A stretch of DNA of 64,000 nt. Origin: Aestuariibacter sp. GS-14. GTDB taxonomy: Bacteria > Pseudomonadota > Gammaproteobacteria > Enterobacterales > Alteromonadaceae. This document shows, piece by piece, positions 53,657 to 61,751 of this stretch. Below the pieces are notes generated by a model, which was not told where the DNA came from, did not search any database, and saw only the letters and a list, made by a program, of their open reading frames with translations. Location of the stretch: NCBI RefSeq assembly GCF_006494365.1, contig NZ_VHIP01000001.1, positions 496,001-560,000 on the forward strand, given 5' to 3'. Every line of letters begins with the position of its first letter. Position 1 is the stretch's first letter. The position numbers and the translations under genes are program-made.

Positions 53657-56536
53657 ATGAGTACTGAGAAAACCCAATTCCCGATTATTCAGGAAAATGC
53701 TGAGTTACAGTGGCAAAAAATTGCATCGAATATTCAGGCTTACCCGATAATTGAACAATACCAGGACGACATCAGGCACGTGCTGGGATTAAGCCCGTTT
53801 GTGGGAGAGATAATTACCGCTCAGCCAAAATGGTTAGCGGACATTCTTACCCATCAGTGGCACCTGCATGCTGACATTCCCCAATTATGTGAGTTACTCA
53901 AATCACAACTTACTGGCGTAGAAAATGAAATTAAACTATGCGAGGTATTGCGCCAATTTCGCCAGATACATATGGCTGCTCTGGCATGGCGGGATTTAAC
54001 CAACCAACAATCTATCGATGTGTCGCTCTCCCAGGTGAGTGTATTGGCCGACGCTTTAATTATGGCTGCCTACCATTGGTTATATGATCATCTGTGTGAA
54101 CGTCATGGCACACCGCAAGGGCCAAACGGCCCTCAACCTATGCTGATTCTGGGTATGGGAAAACTGGGTGGGCATGAACTGAATTTCTCCAGTGACATCG
54201 ATTTGATTTTTGCCTACCCCTTCAAAGGTGAAACCGACCATCCACGCAAGCCACTGGAAAACCAACAATTTTTTACCAAACTTGCACAAAAATTGATTTC
54301 AGCCCTGAATAAGGTCACCGTGGATGGACAGGTATTCAGGGTTGATATGCGACTGCGTCCATTTGGTGAAAGCGGGCCACTGGTTGCGCACTTCGGCGCG
54401 CTGGAAGATTACTATCAGGATCAGGGCCGACAATGGGAAAGATACGCGATGATCAAAGCGCGTGTACTGAATCCACCCTGTCCTTACCGGACGCAACTTG
54501 AAGGCATTTTACAACCGTTTATTTATCGCCGGTATCTCGACTTTACCACGTTGGATGCCATTCGCGACATGAAGCGATTAATCAATAAAGAACTGCGTCG
54601 ACGCCAGCTAACCAACAACATCAAATTGGGGCCGGGCGGTATTCGCGAAGTGGAATTTTTCGCGCAGAGTTTTCAACTTATTCATGGTGGGCGTGAGCCT
54701 CGCCTGCAATCCAGGCAGTTACTCATCGTGTTACATCAGCTAGTTGCACTGAAGCTGATTGACAAAGAATCCATCGATTCGCTTATTGAAGATTACTATT
54801 TTCTGCGCAAAGCAGAACACACATTGCAGCAATTTAACGATCAACAAACCCAATTATTACCAGACGAACCCTGGCCGCAACAGGTGCTCACTCGGGTGAT
54901 GGGTTACCTTAGTTACACAGATTTTTTAGATGCTTTGCAACAGGTAACAACACGCATTCACGACCAGTTTAATCAACTGGTTGCTGAGCCTGGTGATGAA
55001 CAGCAGCAACAGGACGCATTGTTTGTGCGCTGCAAGGACGCCTGGGTAGTGCCCATGACGAGCCCTGAATTTTCAGCGCTGTTTGCGCCTGAGTTATCAC
55101 CGGAAAATGCCGAAGCCCTGTTTAATCAACTCAATGATTTCAGACAAAATCTGTCCCGCCACAGAATTGGGCAGAAAGGCGAGGATACGCTGGCTAAACT
55201 CATTCCGGAACTGCTGTATTTTATGCTCAAGCAATGCCCAGGGGAAACACTGGTTCTGTTTCCCCGACTATGCAGTGTGATAAGTGCTATTACCGGCCGA
55301 ACAACGTATTTAGACCTACTGCATGAAAATCCCAGCGTACTCAAACAGCTCATAAAATTGTGTGCCCGCAGTGAATGGATCACCGAACAAATACGTAGCT
55401 TCCCCTTGTTGTTGGACGAACTATTAACCCCGCTATACTTGCAGCAACAGCAAACCAATATTTCATTGTGTTTTGCCGAGTATACCGACGAACTTCGTCA
55501 GGCTTTATTGCGTGTAGATCCTGAGGATACAGAACAACTGATGGAACAGTGGCGGCAATTTAAGCTGAGCCAGCAATTGCGCATCGCTGCCAGTGATATT
55601 TCGGGATCGTTGCCTATTGCCCGGGTCAGCGACAAACTCACCGCATTGGCCGAAGTAATGCTGCATGCTGTACTCAAGTCAGCCTGGGGACAGGTAACCG
55701 ACAAATTTGGCGCACCAGTGCACCTGAAAGAAGGTGAATATGGCTTTCTTATTGTGGGCTATGGCAAACTTGGCGGGTATGAGCTGGGTTATGGTTCAGA
55801 TTTAGATCTGGTGTTTTTACACAATGCACCCAGTGACAGTGTTACCACCGGAAGCAAGTCCATATCTGCACAGCAGTTTTACATTAAGTTGTCGCAGCGC
55901 ATTATGCATTTGCTCAACACAAAAACCATGGCGGGTCAGCTATACGAAACCGATTTGCGTCTTCGCCCATCGGGCAATGCCGGCCTGCTGTGTTGTCATG
56001 AATCGGGATTTTCCCACTATCAGGAAAAGGAAGCATGGACATGGGAACACCAGGCGCTGGTGCGAGCGCGAAGCATTGTAGGCGATAGTGCCCTGCACGA
56101 CAGCTTTATGCGCATTCGCCAATCAATATTGCAGCGCAAACGAGAACTACCCGCATTGGTTAATGATGTAGTGTCGATGCGTGAGAAAATGCGTGAACAC
56201 CTGTTAGACGCTAACGCTGAAGGCCTGGACTTGAAGCAATGTGAAGGCGGCATTACCGATATTGAATTTATGACTCAATTTTGGGTATTGGGTTATGCCC
56301 ATCAGTTTCCGTCACTCATAAAATGGACCGATAACCTGCGAATCATCGATACCGTTGCAGAGGTAGGGTTAATTTCGGTGGAGCAAGCACAAGCGCTACA
56401 GGACGCCTATTTAACTCTGCGCGATCACTATCATCAGCTCACGTTGTCGGGTGTTAAGCTTGCCAGTCAGACTGACGCACTCAACACCATTCGCCAGCGC
56501 GTGTCTGCTTTGTGGCAAGCTTGCTTAGCTAAATAA
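53657..56536 (+). CDS. glnE: Bifunctional glutamine synthetase adenylyltransferase/deadenylase
   Basis: About 959 residues; the ATG at 53657 is preferred to a GTG two codons upstream (53651). Two nucleotidyltransferase domains are clear: 'LGMGKLGGHELNFSSDIDLIF' in the N-terminal (deadenylylase) half and 'GYGKLGGYELGYGSDLDLVF' in the C-terminal (adenylylase) half, each with D-x-D metal ligands. 'VDMRLRPFGESGPLV' and 'TDLRLRPSGNAGLL' follow the two domains. Full-length for GlnE. It modifies glutamine synthetase in response to PII/PII-UMP, controlling nitrogen assimilation. Single gene with a hairpin just after its stop. Confidence 0.97.
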   Translation: MSTEKTQFPIIQENAELQWQKIASNIQAYPIIEQYQDDIRHVLGLSPFVGEIITAQPKWLADILTHQWHLHADIPQLCELLKSQLTGVENEIKLCEVLRQFRQIHMAALAWRDLTNQQSIDVSLSQVSVLADALIMAAYHWLYDHLCERHGTPQGPNGPQPMLILGMGKLGGHELNFSSDIDLIFAYPFKGETDHPRKPLENQQFFTKLAQKLISALNKVTVDGQVFRVDMRLRPFGESGPLVAHFGALEDYYQDQGRQWERYAMIKARVLNPPCPYRTQLEGILQPFIYRRYLDFTTLDAIRDMKRLINKELRRRQLTNNIKLGPGGIREVEFFAQSFQLIHGGREPRLQSRQLLIVLHQLVALKLIDKESIDSLIEDYYFLRKAEHTLQQFNDQQTQLLPDEPWPQQVLTRVMGYLSYTDFLDALQQVTTRIHDQFNQLVAEPGDEQQQQDALFVRCKDAWVVPMTSPEFSALFAPELSPENAEALFNQLNDFRQNLSRHRIGQKGEDTLAKLIPELLYFMLKQCPGETLVLFPRLCSVISAITGRTTYLDLLHENPSVLKQLIKLCARSEWITEQIRSFPLLLDELLTPLYLQQQQTNISLCFAEYTDELRQALLRVDPEDTEQLMEQWRQFKLSQQLRIAASDISGSLPIARVSDKLTALAEVMLHAVLKSAWGQVTDKFGAPVHLKEGEYGFLIVGYGKLGGYELGYGSDLDLVFLHNAPSDSVTTGSKSISAQQFYIKLSQRIMHLLNTKTMAGQLYETDLRLRPSGNAGLLCCHESGFSHYQEKEAWTWEHQALVRARSIVGDSALHDSFMRIRQSILQRKRELPALVNDVVSMREKMREHLLDANAEGLDLKQCEGGITDIEFMTQFWVLGYAHQFPSLIKWTDNLRIIDTVAEVGLISVEQAQALQDAYLTLRDHYHQLTLSGVKLASQTDALNTIRQRVSALWQACLAK

Positions 56537-56542
56537 CAATAT

Positions 56543-56592
56543 CTCATTGCCTGAATAAACAGCCTGCTCTGGCTGGCTGTTTGGGCAATGAG
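56543..56592. terminator. Two-stage hairpin between glnE and the TcpQ-like gene
   Basis: CTCATTGCC (56543-56551) pairs with GGCAATGAG (56584-56592), and inside it AAACAGCC (56557-56564) pairs with GGCTGTTT (56575-56582). It lies between convergent stops (56536 and 56600). No T-run follows, so the call as a bidirectional terminator is likely but not certain. Confidence 0.6.
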
Positions 56593-56599
56593 GAAGCGT

Positions 56600-57214
56600 T
56601 TATCCCCGCACCCGATTGCACTGTTGGGTCAGGTATTCCGTTACGTTTTCAGTTACTACCAGTGAGCGCTGCTTAGGACAAACAAACGTAGCAACTTTTC
56701 CTTCGAAATTACTGTCTATTGCGCTGGCAATTTTTGCCAGCGACCCTGCAATGGTATTGTCCATCTGGAACTGGTGTTTGATCACAAAATCCTGATTCAA
56801 ATCCCAGATAACCTGCATCCCTTCCTGTTCAGCATACGACGAAATGGCCTCTCTAAGCGTATTGCCAGCTTTAAACGTACGGTACTTGTACTCACCAACC
56901 CAGCGGCCATCGGCAGGTTTCAAACTGCTCGACATCGACTGCAACTGCGCGTCCAGACTTTGCTCGGACGGCGTAATATCCAGCACCATATCGCCCCCCT
57001 CCGCCTTTACCGGATCGTTAGACGACATTCTGAATTCGCGATAAAAATCAGACAGACCTTTTGCCACCGATCGCTCAGCCGGTGCATCTACCGGTGTTGG
57101 CGCACCTGTGTTGCTCAGTTGCAAATAAATTACCACAGACGCAACAATGATCACCGCCAGCGCCAGGCTAAGGTGTTTGGCCCAAAAGACCGCAGAAGAA
57201 GGTTGTCTTTTCAT
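56600..57214 (-). CDS. TcpQ C-terminal-domain-like membrane protein
   Basis: 204 residues, ATG at 57214. One transmembrane segment near residues 15-31 puts the rest in the periplasm. The C-terminal half ('YKYRTFKAGNTLREAISSY', 'MQVIWDLNQDFVIKHQF', 'GKVATFVCPKQRSLVVT') fits the TcpQ/secretin-accessory C-terminal domain, in which 'LR..L..W....G..V.W' recurs. Such domains occur in pilus and secretion accessory proteins. No secretion genes adjoin, so the partner is unknown. Confidence 0.65.
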   Translation of the reverse strand: MKRQPSSAVFWAKHLSLALAVIIVASVVIYLQLSNTGAPTPVDAPAERSVAKGLSDFYREFRMSSNDPVKAEGGDMVLDITPSEQSLDAQLQSMSSSLKPADGRWVGEYKYRTFKAGNTLREAISSYAEQEGMQVIWDLNQDFVIKHQFQMDNTIAGSLAKIASAIDSNFEGKVATFVCPKQRSLVVTENVTEYLTQQCNRVRG

Positions 57215-57292
57215 GCGTTGCTACCTATTTGCATGCTATGGTTTTGTTCAGATTCATAAATTTACTATATGACAATGTTACACTTTTCGCAT

Positions 57293-58225
57293 TTAGTCTT
57301 TGTATAAAGACGGTGCGTCCGGATCCGGACGCGTTTTAAAGCGTTTATGCATCCATAAGTAGCTGTCGGGCTGCTCGTCTATAATGCGTTCAATATGCGA
57401 ATTCAGTAGCGTAAGACCCGCTTTGTCATCCAGTTCTTTCAATTCCATTAACGGTGGGTACAACTTCACCTTATACCCTGTATCGGTATATTGCGAGGTA
57501 ACCATTAGCGGAACACTCTCAGTACGGCGAATAAACATCAGTGTTGCCGTGGTGGTGGCCGTTTCTTCTACTGCATAAAACGGCACGAAAATACTTTGAC
57601 TGCGACCGTAATCCTGATCGGGCAAATACAAACACAGTTCCCCAGCATCCAATGCTGAAAGCAGAGCGCGTGCATTGCGCTTGTGGATCATGTATTTATT
57701 CGATCTGGCTCGACCCCGATACTGTAGATAGTCCATCAGGGGATTATTGTGCTTGCGGTAGAAAGCCACACTGGGGTAAGTGAGTCCTAACACTCTACAG
57801 GCAAACTCCAGATTCATATTGTGAAGCGCCATGCCAAACACGCCTTTATGCTGCTCCAACACGGCTCTGGCATGTTCAAATCCTTCTACCACCCCATGTT
57901 TTTTTACCCGCCAATCCGGCCACCACCAGCCCATGGCGGTTTCAAAAACGGCCATGCCAGCACGGTACAGGTTTTGTTTAACCAACTTGTCTTGTTCCGA
58001 CATGGAGAGGTGGGGATAACACAACGCTATATTTTTACGCGCGACCTTAACCCGACTTTTCGCCAACGCCGCCAGCAATGCGCCTGTGCCGCGACCAAGT
58101 AGTTTAATAACCGGATAGGGTAACCAGGTAACAATGTACAGTAACACCATACTGATCCACACCAGCCAGAATTTTGGACCTAAAAAAGATATTTGAAACT
58201 TGGGAGGGGTAATTGCTACAGACAA
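57293..58225 (-). CDS. lpxL: Lipid A lauroyl/myristoyl-type acyltransferase (LpxL family)
   Basis: 310 residues. The start is most likely TTG at 58225: an in-frame TAG lies five codons upstream, and the N-terminus 'PPKFQISFLGPKFWLVWISM' matches the normal start of LpxL, so no later ATG (residue 26) is suitable. A membrane anchor (residues 19-42) precedes the acyltransferase domain with H-x4-E 'HNMNLE' (His135, Glu140) and 'LCLYLPDQDYGRSQSIFVPF' (substrate pocket). 'SYLWMHKRFKTRPD' closes the domain. It adds a secondary acyl chain to Kdo2-lipid IVA or an equivalent. LpxL versus LpxP/LpxM cannot be separated here. Confidence 0.9.
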   Translation of the reverse strand: MSVAITPPKFQISFLGPKFWLVWISMVLLYIVTWLPYPVIKLLGRGTGALLAALAKSRVKVARKNIALCYPHLSMSEQDKLVKQNLYRAGMAVFETAMGWWWPDWRVKKHGVVEGFEHARAVLEQHKGVFGMALHNMNLEFACRVLGLTYPSVAFYRKHNNPLMDYLQYRGRARSNKYMIHKRNARALLSALDAGELCLYLPDQDYGRSQSIFVPFYAVEETATTTATLMFIRRTESVPLMVTSQYTDTGYKVKLYPPLMELKELDDKAGLTLLNSHIERIIDEQPDSYLWMHKRFKTRPDPDAPSLYKD

Positions 58226-58377
58226 AAGGGCAGTGTCCTATTTATTCGATTCCGTCACTCCTGCCCGTTTCACATGTCTAGCAACAGCAGGAGGTGTTTT
58301 TCCGAATGAATTGTAGCGGATAAATAGCGGGTTTCATACACTGTAGCGTCATGAAGTCGTTTCAGTTTGGCTGTGGG

Positions 58378-58635
58378 TTAATAATGCGAATCGATATACC
58401 GGAGTTTTTTCTCGAACGCTTCTAAGTCTTGTGTATGCTGATAATCAAATCGGTACTGATTGTGAAATCCAAACTGCATCGACACCAGTGCATCTTGCAT
58501 ATACAAGGTGTATCCATCGAAGTCAGTAAACGCTAACACACCTTCCAGCCGATACTTTTCATCACACTGCTCACCGTGAGTACGAATTTTATCGAACACT
58601 TTAAGCACTAATTTACTGTCGAGTTCGTTCTTCAT
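58378..58635 (-). CDS. Small conserved protein, DUF3081-like
   Basis: 85 residues, ATG at 58635. 'MKNELDSKLVLKVFDKIRTHG', 'LAFTDFDGYTLYMQDALVSM' and 'GFHNQYRFDYQH' resemble the short DUF3081-type proteins of marine Gammaproteobacteria. No membrane segment, soluble, no known function. Free-standing between lpxL and an outer-membrane protein gene. Confidence 0.65.
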   Translation of the reverse strand: MKNELDSKLVLKVFDKIRTHGEQCDEKYRLEGVLAFTDFDGYTLYMQDALVSMQFGFHNQYRFDYQHTQDLEAFEKKLRYIDSHY

Positions 58636-58718
58636 AGCGGTTTCCTGTTGCCTGCTGCACTTAATACACGCTAATTCGGATTTGAGATCGCCTATTGACT
58701 AACAATGACCCGTGAATC

Positions 58719-59297
58719 CTAATTAAAATTATAGCGGATCCCTAATGATATCAGACTGGTATCGAAGCCATCTTTACCGCGCATGTATTCCGCTTCCAGG
58801 CGCACAAAGGTTTTCGTGGCAACGTAATAATCAAAACCCAGTCCAATGATGCCTGCCGCAACCCCTTCGTCAAACTGACATACAGCCTGTCCATTCAACA
58901 TACCGGCCGATTCACCAAGCAGACACTCACTGTCAGTAGATAACTCAACAGCCTGCACGTCAAAATTAGCCACACCTAATCGATAAAAGAGCTCGCCAAC
59001 AGCATGCGATGCTTTACCCGTTACGCCCATATATAAGCCATTTGCCTGTATACCAAGTGTTGAAAAGTCACTTTCTGATTCAATATCTGCCAGTTGAATA
59101 AAGCCTGCTTCTACATACCATTGCCGGTGGAACTGATGACCTAAGATCAATTTATAACTGAAGGCTTCTTCTGCAGTATTACTGTACTCAAGATCACTGT
59201 ATCCTGCGCTAATAACACCGTACATTTTTTCGATAGCAGCAGCTGACTGCGACGCCAGTAGAGTGGCTAACATCAACACGATTTTTGTAGTTTTCAT
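58719..59297 (-). CDS. Outer-membrane beta-barrel protein (OmpA/OmpW-like porin fold)
   Basis: 192 residues, ATG at 59297. Signal peptide (residues 1-21, 'IVLMLATLLASQSAAA') followed by about eight amphipathic strands: 'YGVISAGYSDLEYS', 'WYVEAGFIQLADIE', 'ELFYRLGVANFDVQ', 'FVRLEAEYMRGKDG' and the closing 'SLISLGIRYNFN'. Two Cys residues flank a central loop and could form a disulfide. Similar small barrels are common in Alteromonadales; no role is assigned. It follows the beta-barrel gene at 59367 by 69 bp. Confidence 0.75.
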   Translation of the reverse strand: MKTTKIVLMLATLLASQSAAAIEKMYGVISAGYSDLEYSNTAEEAFSYKLILGHQFHRQWYVEAGFIQLADIESESDFSTLGIQANGLYMGVTGKASHAVGELFYRLGVANFDVQAVELSTDSECLLGESAGMLNGQAVCQFDEGVAAGIIGLGFDYYVATKTFVRLEAEYMRGKDGFDTSLISLGIRYNFN

Positions 59298-59366
59298 TCA
59301 TTATTGTCCATCTGGCAGTATGGCTTTTCCAAGCCAACTGGCAGTATTTATGAGGAAACCGTCTGT

Positions 59367-60566
59367 TTAAAAAAAGTATTCCACGTTGATTTCAATATGA
59401 TCATCACGGCGCACAAAGAAATACGGATCGGTTTGCGACTGTGTGGAAAAGAAATAACCGTTCAGCGTCCATTTCCAGTTATCTGTCATGCGGCTCGATG
59501 CTTCGATAAACGCACTGTATGTTTCCATGTCGTCGAGGTCCTGAACATAGCCCGCCAGAACAGTTGTACTGTCGGGGTCGTTCCAACTCCAGCGCAAGCC
59601 TACCATCACATCATTTTGAGCGGGGACAAAGAAGCTGCTATCGCGCTCATCATACTGATATTCCGCCAGCCAGCCGATGTCGTAAACCGAATCAAATATA
59701 CCCACGGTGGTATATTCAAATCCGGCTACTGCTGCCATAAAGCTCTGCGTGTTGCTCTTGCGATGGATGGCTTCGAACTTGTAAAGCACCGCACCATTCA
59801 CCCACAACATATCCGCGCCAATCTGCTGCATTTGTTCATAGTACGGTCGTAACACTAAATCACTGGTTTCCAGGCTGCCTTCCACCACCAGTTGAGGTTC
59901 CCGATTAGTGCCGTCAAAGTACGACAACCCTACCTCCCAGTTACCCAGGGATTGTTGCCATCGCAGTGCATAATCAACGTTGCTTTGCTTATCTTCAGAT
60001 TCGTACAAGGCATTGTCATTACTAATGGGTACAATTGGCCGTAAACGTCCTTCGGTACCGGCAAACGTCCGCTCTCTGAAGTACGGCAGAATGTAGGCAC
60101 TTATGGCACCACTTTCCATCAGATACGAAGCACTCACCATGGGCTGGCCCAGTTTCTCTTCACCATCTACCCGTTCAACCGAATCCGTTTGATTAATCAC
60201 ATCAACAAGGTGCAAGGATTCCGTTTGGCCCCAAAACACCTTGCCAATCCCTGCCCGAAGTTCGTAACTTTCTGAGGCATGCAGCCACATAAGCTCCCGA
60301 ATGTCTGCGTGGGTTCGTTCAGTGTCGTACTGATCAGCTCTTACAAACGGCTTAAATGTCAGCCTGTCGCTGCCGTCGTTCCAGTCCATAAACACTTCTG
60401 GCATTACCGTTACAGAAGTTTGAGACCGACGCTGCTCCGGAAACAAGGGATCCTGCAAAAAGTAGCGTTGTTCAATGGTTGCTGTGCCACTGAATTCCAC
60501 CTCAGCATAAGCCAGGGGCGCAGTAGCACAACAAGTGAAAACGAAGAATGGGATGAACTGGCGCAT
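59367..60566 (-). CDS. Outer-membrane beta-barrel protein partnering a LolA-like protein
   Basis: 399 residues, ATG at 60566, signal peptide to about residue 21 ('AYA'). The mature protein is strand-rich: 'FKPFVRADQYDTERTHADI', 'WLAEYQYDERDSSFFVPAQND', ending 'HIEINVEYFF', the terminal Phe expected for BAM-assembled barrels. It is only 3 bp from the LolA-like gene at 60570, so the two form an operon. This pairing, a LolA-like sorting protein with a DUF1302-like barrel and often an RND/MMPL transporter, is known in several proteobacteria; the transporter is not adjacent here. Confidence 0.72.
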   Translation of the reverse strand: MRQFIPFFVFTCCATAPLAYAEVEFSGTATIEQRYFLQDPLFPEQRRSQTSVTVMPEVFMDWNDGSDRLTFKPFVRADQYDTERTHADIRELMWLHASESYELRAGIGKVFWGQTESLHLVDVINQTDSVERVDGEEKLGQPMVSASYLMESGAISAYILPYFRERTFAGTEGRLRPIVPISNDNALYESEDKQSNVDYALRWQQSLGNWEVGLSYFDGTNREPQLVVEGSLETSDLVLRPYYEQMQQIGADMLWVNGAVLYKFEAIHRKSNTQSFMAAVAGFEYTTVGIFDSVYDIGWLAEYQYDERDSSFFVPAQNDVMVGLRWSWNDPDSTTVLAGYVQDLDDMETYSAFIEASSRMTDNWKWTLNGYFFSTQSQTDPYFFVRRDDHIEINVEYFF

Positions 60567-60569
60567 GGC

Positions 60570-61367
60570 TTAGCGGGCCCTCTTCAGACTGTCCTGGTCC
60601 AAATCACTGTCTTTCAGGCCAGTCTTGAACTCAATTTCGTTGATGAACATCGCCGTACTTTTGCCGGTTTGTTCATTAAACATTTCAGAGGTATGCGGAC
60701 GCCAGTATTTATCCAAATACAGTTCGTAGTCATCAAGGATCAGGGTTTTCAATAAATCCCCTTTTTTGTCGAAGAAATCCATTTTCAGTAAGCGGTAATG
60801 TTCTTTGTCGATGAATGCAATTTGTTTTGAGTACCCGGAAAACTCATCAACCGGCACTTGTTCCAGTACAAACACCTTCTGATCATCAAACGTATCGTCA
60901 CGCAGGTAATTAAACTGATACTTCTCCAGTTCAAAAGAGGTCATGTCCTCGTAGGCAAACTCACTACTCATAAACGGGCCAGACTTATTCTGAGAGGCAA
61001 TGCGCTTCACTCTTTTTACTGTGGGAAGGTACATCCACTGATCATCCGGGGTAAGCGTATTAGAAAAACTCAGAAATGCTGACCCTTTAACATCAGCAGG
61101 AGAATCAAAAATGGTAAGGGATTTATCGCCTTCTTCAGCTCGCTCCAAAGTGAATACCCGTAGCGCGCGTTCGGATTCTTTTCCGCGGGTATCCCGCAGC
61201 ACCATAGTGGTTGATGCAACAGTGTCTTCCCAACCCGAATTTCTTAGCTTGCGTTCTTTAGCTATTCTCAATCCTTCTGCCGGATCGGCCAGCACAGAAG
61301 TGGCTGCCACCGCAGATAAACAAAGTCCAAGTAGCGTGTGTGCAAACACCCGTCCTATTTTAGCCAT
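60570..61367 (-). CDS. Outer-membrane lipoprotein-sorting (LolA-like) protein
   Basis: 265 residues, ATG at 61367. Signal peptide (about 1-28, ending 'VLA'). 'TMVLRDTRGKESERALRVF', 'SLTIFDSPADVKGSAFLSF', 'DQWMYLPTVKRVKRIASQNK' and 'SSEFAYEDMTSFELEKYQF' are the signatures of the LolA-like outer-membrane lipoprotein-sorting family (PF17131), which differs from classical LolA and usually accompanies an RND/MMPL pump. Periplasmic lipid or lipoprotein carrier. First gene of the operon with the beta-barrel protein, 3 bp apart. Confidence 0.9.
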   Translation of the reverse strand: MAKIGRVFAHTLLGLCLSAVAATSVLADPAEGLRIAKERKLRNSGWEDTVASTTMVLRDTRGKESERALRVFTLERAEEGDKSLTIFDSPADVKGSAFLSFSNTLTPDDQWMYLPTVKRVKRIASQNKSGPFMSSEFAYEDMTSFELEKYQFNYLRDDTFDDQKVFVLEQVPVDEFSGYSKQIAFIDKEHYRLLKMDFFDKKGDLLKTLILDDYELYLDKYWRPHTSEMFNEQTGKSTAMFINEIEFKTGLKDSDLDQDSLKRAR

Positions 61368-61687
61368 GTGTGATTCCTTCTTTTTATGCTGTAGTCACTA
61401 TACCCATTGCCATAGCAAAGCACCATTGCATCATATCAATCAGTTACATAAAACGCCTAATGACGTGTTTTTTTAGTGTGATTGCGGCATTCATATTCAG
61501 CCAAACCAACCATGTGCACATTTTTTGTACTAAAAAATTGCCAGTCCCCACTTTAAAAAAGTTTACTTTTTAACCGCCTTTTTTCAATTCAGCCTAAAGG
61601 TAAGTCATTGTTTTTACCGTCCAAATCTAGTAGCACTTGGGTAAAACAATAACATAAACCAATAATATCAATGGCTTAACAATATAT

Positions 61688-61715
61688 TTGCAAAATAAAA
61701 AAAAGGCTGTAGTAT
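61688..61715 (+). promoter_or_regulatory. Candidate fadE promoter
   Basis: TTGCAA (61688-61693) and TAGTAT (61710-61715) are 16 bp apart, each 4/6 to consensus, with the predicted start about 30 nt before the ATG. Supported mainly by the position of the FadR-like site just downstream. Confidence 0.35.
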
Positions 61716-61726
61716 TAGCACAATCC

Positions 61727-61743
61727 AACTGGTCAGATGAGCG
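61727..61743 (+). promoter_or_regulatory. FadR-type operator
   Basis: AACTGGTCAGATGAGCG, 9 bp before the fadE ATG. The left half AACTGGTC matches the FadR consensus half-site exactly; the right half matches 4 of 8 bases of GACCAGTT. Placement just after the predicted transcription start would allow repression relieved by acyl-CoA. Confidence 0.55.
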
Positions 61744-61751
61744 GATGAGTT

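Larger units (their letters stand above)
61368..61751. other. Divergent intergenic region before fadE
   Basis: 384 bp, strongly AT-rich, between the LolA-like gene and fadE. I see no credible gene; the short open frames at 61370-61573 and 61688-61912 overlap promoters or fadE and look coincidental. It must hold promoters for both flanking genes; the candidates near fadE are listed separately. Confidence 0.6.

Noticed and set aside
56774..57259. 161-codon plus-strand open frame opposite the TcpQ-like gene
   Set aside because: Antisense shadow, Arg/His-rich low-complexity translation and no ribosome-binding site; the minus-strand gene has a clear membrane anchor and domain.
59304..59852. 182-codon plus-strand open frame opposite the beta-barrel gene
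   Set aside because: Antisense to a protein with signal peptide and terminal Phe strand; no motif of its own.
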